NCBI RefSeq assembly: GCF_018122655.1
Contig: NZ_JAGRQC010000003.1
Span: 372,001-436,000, forward strand
From: Stakelama marina
GTDB lineage: Bacteria; Pseudomonadota; Alphaproteobacteria; Sphingomonadales; Sphingomonadaceae
Direction of reading: 5' to 3'
Length of the DNA: 64,000 bases
The notes below the pieces were generated by a model. It did not search any database. It worked only from the letters and a program-made list of their open reading frames with translations, and was not told the DNA's origin. Below are positions 55,759 through 61,327 of the stretch, piece by piece (position 1 is the first letter of the stretch; each line of letters begins with the position of its first letter). A program made the translations under genes and the position numbers.

Positions 55759-56799
55759 ATGAATCCGCAAGCCGCTTTTGCGCTCGCTGCGCTCGCATTC
55801 GCCTCGCCGGTAGCCGCGCAGGTGCGCGTCGTTCCCGAACAACCGGCAAGCGCCGCCGCTGCCGCCGACGGCGTCGACATCTATTTCGTCAACGAAGGCG
55901 ATGCGGCGGAGCCCGCAACGCCGCCTGCGCGGATCACGGTCACCGCAGCCGATGGTACGCGGCTTACTCTCGACAGGGCGCCGGGCGCAGCGCCCACCAT
56001 AGCGCCGGGCGGATTTGCGAAGCTGCGCTACGTGCCGGCGCAGGCTGTTGCCAAAGCCCCTCCACGCGGGTCGGCCGCTGCCGCCGAAACCACCATGTTG
56101 TCGTCAACCGGCGCATCGTCCGGCATTCTCGATCGGTTCGCGCCGCACGAGCCGACCTATGGCGCGTTCGGTTTGAACGATGCGGGCGGCAAGTTGCAGA
56201 TAAGCTTCGCCTTTCGGCCGTTCGAAGGCACGGGCGCGCTCGACGGCGTGCGCTTCGCCTATACCCAGACGATGTTCTGGGCGGTCGACGAACCCTCGGG
56301 TCCGTTTCGCGCGACGATCTACAGCCCCGAACTCTATTACGAGCGCGCCGTCGGCGACGATCTGGTTGCCGCAGCAGGTTATCGCCACGATTCGAACGGG
56401 CGCGGCGGGATCGCTTCGGTCGATGTGAACCGGATTTTCATCCGCGCGTCCAAGCGGTTCGATCTCGGCGGCGACTGGCAAGCCGAATTGTCGCCCGAGG
56501 CGTGGCTCTATGTCGGCAAGCTCTCTCGCCAGGAACGGATCGGCGATTATTGGGGCTATACCGGCCTGGGCGCGTCGATCGAGCAGGAAGACGGGTTGAA
56601 GGTCGCGCTACATGCGCGTGGCAACCCCGTCACCGGCAAGGGAAGCGGTGAGCTGTTCGTATCCTATCCGCTCGTCGATCTGGGGGCGGGAACCGGCTTC
56701 TACCTGTTCGGACAGGCATTCACCGGCTATGGTGAAGCGCTGGATGATTACCGTGTCGCCGACACGCATGCCCGTCTGGGTATCGCGTTGACGCGTTGA
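55759..56799 (+). CDS. pldA: Outer-membrane phospholipase A (OMPLA) family protein
   Basis: 346 residues. A signal peptide (about 1-20, ending PVAAQ) is followed by a beta-rich N-terminal extension of about 110 residues and then a barrel. The OMPLA catalytic sequence is recognisable: GYRHDSNGRGG with His210 and Ser212, and NRIF just after, giving the Asn of the His-Ser-Asn triad. It hydrolyses phospholipids in the outer leaflet as a dimer needing calcium. The N-terminal extension is longer than that of the E. coli enzyme. Fast start: ATG 55759. Confidence 0.85.
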   Translation: MNPQAAFALAALAFASPVAAQVRVVPEQPASAAAAADGVDIYFVNEGDAAEPATPPARITVTAADGTRLTLDRAPGAAPTIAPGGFAKLRYVPAQAVAKAPPRGSAAAAETTMLSSTGASSGILDRFAPHEPTYGAFGLNDAGGKLQISFAFRPFEGTGALDGVRFAYTQTMFWAVDEPSGPFRATIYSPELYYERAVGDDLVAAAGYRHDSNGRGGIASVDVNRIFIRASKRFDLGGDWQAELSPEAWLYVGKLSRQERIGDYWGYTGLGASIEQEDGLKVALHARGNPVTGKGSGELFVSYPLVDLGAGTGFYLFGQAFTGYGEALDDYRVADTHARLGIALTR

Positions 56800-56821
56800 T
56801 CGCCGTTACCGGAGAATGACG

Positions 56822-57382
56822 ATGCGCCTTCCGCTGTTTCTCGCCGCACTGGCCCTTCCGCTCGCCGCGCCGGCTTACGCCGCCTTGAACGAAGGCGCAC
56901 GCGCACCTGATTTCACGACCGACGGTGCCATCGCCGGAAAGTCGTTCCACCTCCATCTTGCCGAACAGCTCAAGAAAGGGCCGGTGGTCCTGTATTTCTT
57001 CCCGGCGGCATTCACCGGTGGCTGCAATGCCGAGGCCAAGGCGTTCGCGCAGTCGATCGACAAGTTCAAGGCGGCGGGAGCGACGGTGATCGGCATGTCC
57101 GCGGACTCGGTGCCACAGTTGAAGAAATTCTCGACCGCGCATTGCGCCGGCAAGTTCGCCGTGGCCAACGCCTCGCCAAAAGTAATCGCCGATTACGACG
57201 TTTCGCTCGGCCAGACATTCAAGACGCCGGAAGGCGTTGAACGTGCGGTCACCGACCGGACCAGCTATGTCATCGCCCCCGATGGCACGATCATCTACGC
57301 GCATTCCGATATGAGCCCCGCAGGCCATATCACGGGCACGCTGGCCGCGGTTCGCAAATGGCGCGCCGATCATCCGCGGTAA
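56822..57382 (+). CDS. Exported AhpC/TSA-type peroxiredoxin
   Basis: 186 residues. A signal peptide (1-20, ending PAYAA) is followed by a peroxiredoxin fold with FFPAAFTGGCNAEAKAF: the Cys is the peroxidatic residue. A second Cys in FSTAHCAGKF could be the resolving partner. It has the BCP/PrxQ-like layout. It is periplasmic. The start at 56822 is preferred because GGAG lies 7 bases upstream; ATG 56816 is too close to that site. It follows pldA by 22 bases, in the same direction. Confidence 0.88.
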   Translation: MRLPLFLAALALPLAAPAYAALNEGARAPDFTTDGAIAGKSFHLHLAEQLKKGPVVLYFFPAAFTGGCNAEAKAFAQSIDKFKAAGATVIGMSADSVPQLKKFSTAHCAGKFAVANASPKVIADYDVSLGQTFKTPEGVERAVTDRTSYVIAPDGTIIYAHSDMSPAGHITGTLAAVRKWRADHPR

Positions 57383-57544
57383 CCGGCGGACGCACCTCGT
57401 TTCGGCCGTGCGCCCCCTGCTTATGCTTTCCAAAGAATGAAATAGTCGCTCACCCGATCTTAGCAGTTTGGCGGTAGCCGGTGCTCAACTGGAGCTGCGC
57501 ATCCGCAAGGCGGCGCGCAGGACTGTCTTGGGGAAAGGGTGGCA

Positions 57545-58570
57545 ATGCTTGCTTGGCGTCCGGCCAGCAATGATCGCGCGGAACCGGCGGCAGACCTGTT
57601 CGACCGGATCGGCGCGTTCCTTCGCGACCAGCGCCTGCAACCCAATCCGGCGAATTACACCTTTGCATATCATGTCCTGAGCGATCCCGAAGGAGCGCTG
57701 GCCAAGGCCGTCGCACGGCTGACCGACGGCGGCATCCGACTGACGCGCGAAGAAGTCGAATCGCTTGGCCACCAGATTGACGGCACGCGGGCGGGCAACG
57801 GAGCCGAACTGGGCCGAAAACTCGTTGCACAGGCGCAGATGCAGGTCGCCGGGTTCGAGGATATGGTTCACCGGATGCGCAGCGAAACGGCCGATTTCGG
57901 CAAGGATATCGAGGCGAGTACCGCGGCGCTGCGTGAAAGCAGCGCGGAGACGGGCCGGATCACGGTCGACAATATCGTCGAAATCGCCGCCAACATGGTT
58001 GAACGGGTCGAAATTGCCGAGGGCCGGCTGGAGGCGGCGACCCGCGAAGCTGCCGACCTGCGCTCGCAGCTGGAAGAGGCGCAGGACAATGCGCGGCGCG
58101 ATCCGCTGACCGAGTTGCCCAACCGGCGTGCCTTCGAAGAGGCATTCGCCGAACTGGACGCGACCGACAGTAGCGCCTGTCTCGCCGTTTGCGACGTCGA
58201 TCATTTCAAGGACGTCAACGATCGGTTCGGCCACGCCGTCGGCGACCGGGTGCTCCGCGCGATCGGTGCGCAATTGGCCGAAAGCTGTTCGGGACACCTC
58301 GTCGCTCGCTATGGCGGCGAGGAGTTTGCGGTGCTTCTGAGCGGTGTTGGCTCCGCGCGGGCGAAAGAGATCATCGAATCCGCGCGGCAGGCGATCGCCG
58401 CAAAGCGCTATCGCCAGCGTGAAACGCACGAACCGCTTGGCGAAATCACCGTTTCGGCCGGCCTGACCGAGATCGGTAGCGGCGAGACGTTCGCGCAAGT
58501 TTTTCAGCGCGCGGACGAGTTGTTGTACCGGGCCAAGCTCGAGGGACGGAACTGCCTGCACCTCGACTAG
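57545..58570 (+). CDS. Diguanylate cyclase (GGDEF domain)
   Basis: 341 residues. The N-terminal part (1-160) is helical with no recognised sensor, followed by a coiled coil EIAEGRLEAATREAADLRSQ and a GGDEF domain from about 184: DPLTELPNRRAFEEAF, CDVDHFKDVNDRFGHAVGD and the active-site loop RYGGEEFAVLL. The GGEEF form should be active. The RxxD inhibitory site is not seen before the loop. It makes c-di-GMP. A GTG at 57539 is an alternative start. A PilZ protein is in the window. Confidence 0.9.
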   Translation: MLAWRPASNDRAEPAADLFDRIGAFLRDQRLQPNPANYTFAYHVLSDPEGALAKAVARLTDGGIRLTREEVESLGHQIDGTRAGNGAELGRKLVAQAQMQVAGFEDMVHRMRSETADFGKDIEASTAALRESSAETGRITVDNIVEIAANMVERVEIAEGRLEAATREAADLRSQLEEAQDNARRDPLTELPNRRAFEEAFAELDATDSSACLAVCDVDHFKDVNDRFGHAVGDRVLRAIGAQLAESCSGHLVARYGGEEFAVLLSGVGSARAKEIIESARQAIAAKRYRQRETHEPLGEITVSAGLTEIGSGETFAQVFQRADELLYRAKLEGRNCLHLD

Positions 58571-58605
58571 GTGAATTTTCCTAATTTGCCGGAAAAATTA
58601 CAACA

Positions 58606-58626
58606 CGGAATTGGCGTGAAATTCCG
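58606..58626. promoter_or_regulatory. Perfect 7-bp dyad upstream of the sigma-54 promoter
   Basis: CGGAATT and AATTCCG around seven bases, centred at 58616, about 64 bases before the -24 element. A second, looser dyad TTTTCC/GGAAAA lies at 58576-58596. Positions fit enhancer sites for a sigma-54 activator; which one is inference. Confidence 0.5.
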
Positions 58627-58678
58627 AACCCACCAAGCTTAAAAATAAAAGTCGTTCAATATCAGCATGATGTAGAAC

Positions 58679-58694
58679 TGGCACGCCTGATGCA
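58679..58694 (+). promoter_or_regulatory. Sigma-54 (-24/-12) promoter
   Basis: TGGCACG, four bases, then ATGCA. The consensus is TGGCACG-N4-TTGCW, so only one position differs, and the invariant GG (58680-58681) and GC (58692-58693) are exactly ten bases apart. Initiation would be near 58705, 51 bases before the first of two small genes. This is the only convincing sigma-54 site I found by eye in the intergenic regions. Confidence 0.7.
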
Positions 58695-58755
58695 ATGTCT
58701 CTGGCATCCACGCCGGATGGTCCGGTCGATGGAAACAGACCAGGGAGATACACCA

Positions 58756-58866
58756 ATGTTTGCTCAGTTCGAAACCGCCCAGCGTTCGCTCGTCGCCTTT
58801 GCCGGCGCCGTATTCGCCACCGCGCTGCTCGTCGCCGCTGCGACCCCCGTCATCCCGATCGCCTGA
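58756..58866 (+). CDS. 36-residue hydrophobic peptide (small ORF 1)
   Basis: MFAQFETAQRSLVAFAGAVF, then a stretch ATALLVAAATPVIPIA: a short amphipathic start with one Arg, then one hydrophobic helix (about 12-29) and a seven-residue tail after AAA. The ribosome site GGGAGA lies 8 bases before the ATG. It sits behind a sigma-54 promoter. The length is below most gene-calling limits. It could be a membrane peptide or an exported one cleaved after AAA. Unknown function. Confidence 0.6.
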   Translation: MFAQFETAQRSLVAFAGAVFATALLVAAATPVIPIA

Positions 58867-58901
58867 TCGAAACAACGCCAACCCAGCTTCGGAGACACGC
58901 C

Positions 58902-58997
58902 ATGATCCGCTCGCTTGTAATCGGCTTCGCATCGTTCGGCCTGACCGCCGTCATGATCCTCGCCAGTGCTACGCAGGGCTCGCCACTGATCGGCTGA
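58902..58997 (+). CDS. 31-residue hydrophobic peptide (small ORF 2)
   Basis: MIRSLVIGFASFGLTAVMIL followed by ASATQGSPLIG: one basic residue, one hydrophobic helix (about 4-21) and a polar tail. The ribosome site CGGAGAC lies 7 bases before the ATG. It follows small ORF 1 by 35 bases, so the two probably share a transcript. Unknown function. Confidence 0.6.
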   Translation: MIRSLVIGFASFGLTAVMILASATQGSPLIG

Positions 58998-59056
58998 GCC
59001 CTGCCGCGCCCCGGCCACTGCCGGGCGCATTCGCCGGTTCGCCGGCCCTGTTACCG

Positions 59057-59082
59057 GGAACAGGACTGTCGCCCGATCGGTT
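59057..59082 (+). promoter_or_regulatory. Probable EcfG-type general stress promoter
   Basis: GGAAC, 17 bases, then GGTT, close to the EcfG consensus GGAAC-N16/17-CGTT. It lies 38 bases before the SDR start at 59121, a type of gene often in the general stress regulon. Hand match only. Confidence 0.5.
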
Positions 59083-59120
59083 TTCCGTAGCGATCCCAAC
59101 GCGTTCGCAGGAGGACCGAC

Positions 59121-59978
59121 ATGAGCGACCCCGACACCATCGACATGATCCACGAAGACGGCCTGCCCGGCCATGAGAGCGGGTTGAGCCAAAAGCCCGA
59201 CTGGGAGCCGCGCTATCGCGGCTCCGGCCGGCTGGAAGGCAAGGTCGCCATCGTCACCGGTGCCGACAGCGGCATCGGCCGTGCCGTCGCCGCGCTCTAT
59301 GCGCGCGAGGGCGCCGATGTCGCGATCGTCTATCTGTGCGAACATGACGATGCCGAAAAGACCGCGGAAATCGTTCGCGACGAAGGCCGCCGCGCGCTGC
59401 TTCTCGCCGGAGATCTGGGCGAGGACGGCTTTTGCAAGGAGGTCGCCGCGAAGGTGATGGCCGAATTCGGCCGTATCGACATTCTCGTCAACAATGCCGG
59501 CGAACAGCATCCCGATCAGGACATCATCGACATTACCGAAGAGCAGCTTCGCCGCACCTTTCAGACCAACATCTTCGCGATGTTCTTTCTGACGCAGGCG
59601 GTGCGCCCGCATCTGAAAGAGGGTGCGGCCATCGTCAACTGCACATCGGTGACGATGTACAAGGGTTCGAAGGAGTTGCTCGATTATTCCTCGACAAAGG
59701 GCGCGATTACCGCGTTCACGCGCAGCCTTTCGGAAAACCTGATCGACGACGGGATTCGTGTGAACGCGGTCGCGCCGGGACCGATCTGGACGCCGCTCAA
59801 CCCGAGCGGAGGCGCAAGCAGGGAAAAGCTGAAGCATTTCGGAGAAGGCACGCCGATGGGCCGTCCCGGCCAGCCGAACGAGGTCGCGCCGGCGTTTCTT
59901 TTCCTCGCCTGCGAGGATGCCAGCTACATGTCGGGGCAGGTGCTCCACCCCAATGGCGGGATGGTCGTCAACGGGTAG
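59121..59978 (+). CDS. SDR-family oxidoreductase of the YhdF/YdaD stress type
   Basis: 285 residues. An N-terminal extension of about 35 residues (PDWEPRYRGSGRLEGK) is followed by a classical SDR: NAD(P) loop VTGADSGIGRAVA, NNAG motif VNNAGEQ, catalytic Ser in VNCTSVTMY, then YSSTKGA with Tyr and Lys. The C-terminal GGMVVNG and the N-terminal extension are typical of the general stress group. Substrate unknown. A putative EcfG promoter precedes it and the ribosome site is AGGAGG. The 3' end overlaps the convergent gene by 11 bases. Confidence 0.88.
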   Translation: MSDPDTIDMIHEDGLPGHESGLSQKPDWEPRYRGSGRLEGKVAIVTGADSGIGRAVAALYAREGADVAIVYLCEHDDAEKTAEIVRDEGRRALLLAGDLGEDGFCKEVAAKVMAEFGRIDILVNNAGEQHPDQDIIDITEEQLRRTFQTNIFAMFFLTQAVRPHLKEGAAIVNCTSVTMYKGSKELLDYSSTKGAITAFTRSLSENLIDDGIRVNAVAPGPIWTPLNPSGGASREKLKHFGEGTPMGRPGQPNEVAPAFLFLACEDASYMSGQVLHPNGGMVVNG

Positions 59979-60594
59979 GTATGGCCGCCTTTGCGCTGGT
60001 GGTGCCGGCCGGCGCGCGTTCGCCGCGCGAATAGGTGCCGGTCAGCACGCCGGCCGCCAGCACACAACCTGCCATCGCCTTGACCACCGCGGACCGCCCG
60101 GGATTTGCACCGGCATCGGGGCATTGGCCGAGCGCGAAGATCTGAAAGGCATAGGTGTGGACGCCGTGTCCGGTCGGCGGATCGGGTGGCAGCCAGCCTT
60201 CGCCGAAATAGCTGTTGCGGCCGACGTCCCGCTCATCGTTGCCCTGCGCGCCGTCCTCGCGGATCGCGCCTTCCTTCAGCTCGCCGTCGCTGCCCGGCAG
60301 GTTCCATACCACGGCGTGGACCAGCGGTCTGGGCGCGGGGGCGTCGGCATCCTCGACGATCAGCGCGATCCGCTCGGTACCCTCTGGAACCCCCGTCCAG
60401 AACAGCGGCGGTGATACGCCTTCGCCATCGGCGGTGAAGCGTTCGGGCAGCCGCGCACCATTGGCAAAGGCTGGGCTGGCCAGGCGAATCGCGTCGAAAC
60501 TGCCGAGTTCGGGCCGGGTGATGACGAGCTGGTCTGCACCAGCGCGCAGGCCCTTGATCGCCTGTCCCAGCCAGCGCGGTACATGTTCGAGCAT
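59968..60594 (-). CDS. YbhB/YbcL-family (PEBP-like) protein
   Basis: 208 residues. PEBP fold: VSPPLFWTGVPEGTERIALIVEDADAP, then PLVHAVVWNLPG, YFGEGWLPPDPPTGHGVHTYAFQIFAL, all typical of the bacterial YbhB/RKIP-like group. An extension of about 25 residues at the start (GQAIKGLRAGADQL) is common too. No signal peptide, so cytoplasmic. The function is unclear. The stop is inside the last codons of the convergent SDR gene. Confidence 0.85.
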   Translation of the reverse strand: MLEHVPRWLGQAIKGLRAGADQLVITRPELGSFDAIRLASPAFANGARLPERFTADGEGVSPPLFWTGVPEGTERIALIVEDADAPAPRPLVHAVVWNLPGSDGELKEGAIREDGAQGNDERDVGRNSYFGEGWLPPDPPTGHGVHTYAFQIFALGQCPDAGANPGRSAVVKAMAGCVLAAGVLTGTYSRGERAPAGTTSAKAAIPTR

Positions 60595-60613
60595 CGTTTG
60601 CCGGTCTCCCTTG

Positions 60614-61282
60614 TTACAGGTCGAGCTTTTCGTAATCCGCAGGCGGCGTAATCCCCACCATCCGCTCGGCGAGCAGCGGGCGCATCGTCGGGCGGCTCTT
60701 CATGCCGATATACCAGCGCTTGGCCTGTTCGTGACTCTTCCAGTCGATGCCGCCCAGATAATCGGCCACCGAAATCTGGGCCGCGGCGGCCAGATCGGCA
60801 AGGCTCATCGTCGATCCGCCGAGCCACGAGCGGTGATCGAGCAGATAATCGATATAGTCGAGATGCGCGACGGCGGCCTTCATCGCCTCGCGCAGCAACC
60901 GGGCATCGGGCGCCGCGCGGTGGACGATGCGCTTTTCCATCCGTTCCTGCAGCAGCGGGGCGGTGATGTCGCGGTAGAATTGCGTGTCGAACCACGCGAC
61001 GAGCCGACGGATTTCGGCGCGGTCGGCGGCAGTGCCGCCAAGCATCACCGATTTTTCGACCGTCTCCTCGAAATATTCGCAGATCGCGACCGAATCGATC
61101 AGCCGCGTACCGCGATCACCGATCATCACCGGCGTCTGGCCGGCGGGATTGATGTCGAGGAACTCGTCGCGCCGTTCCCACGGAAATTCGCGCACCGGTT
61201 CGTAACCGACGCCCTTTTCAGCGAGCAGCAGCCGGACCTTGCGCGAGAAGGGGCAGAGCGGGAATTGATGAAGTTGCCACAT
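60614..61282 (-). CDS. fzlA: FzlA-type glutathione S-transferase-like protein
   Basis: 222 residues. A thioredoxin-like N-terminal part QFPLCPFSRKVRLLLAEKGVGY, then NPAGQTPVMI and DSVAICEYFEE, and a helical C-terminal part ending PPADYEKLDL. The C-terminal end resembles that of Caulobacter FzlA, which binds FtsZ and helps division instead of acting as a detoxifying enzyme. Alternatively a generic GST. It lies 19 bases after the YbhB-like start and follows gltB in direction. Confidence 0.7.
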   Translation of the reverse strand: MWQLHQFPLCPFSRKVRLLLAEKGVGYEPVREFPWERRDEFLDINPAGQTPVMIGDRGTRLIDSVAICEYFEETVEKSVMLGGTAADRAEIRRLVAWFDTQFYRDITAPLLQERMEKRIVHRAAPDARLLREAMKAAVAHLDYIDYLLDHRSWLGGSTMSLADLAAAAQISVADYLGGIDWKSHEQAKRWYIGMKSRPTMRPLLAERMVGITPPADYEKLDL

Positions 61283-61327
61283 CGCATCCCGCTTTAGCGG
61301 CGCAGACTCGCCTGTGGAAGCCTTCGC

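Noticed and set aside
58571..58600. Inverted repeat after the GGDEF gene as an intrinsic terminator.
   Set aside because: The stem is AT-rich with only about six pairs and no T run follows; a binding site is more likely.
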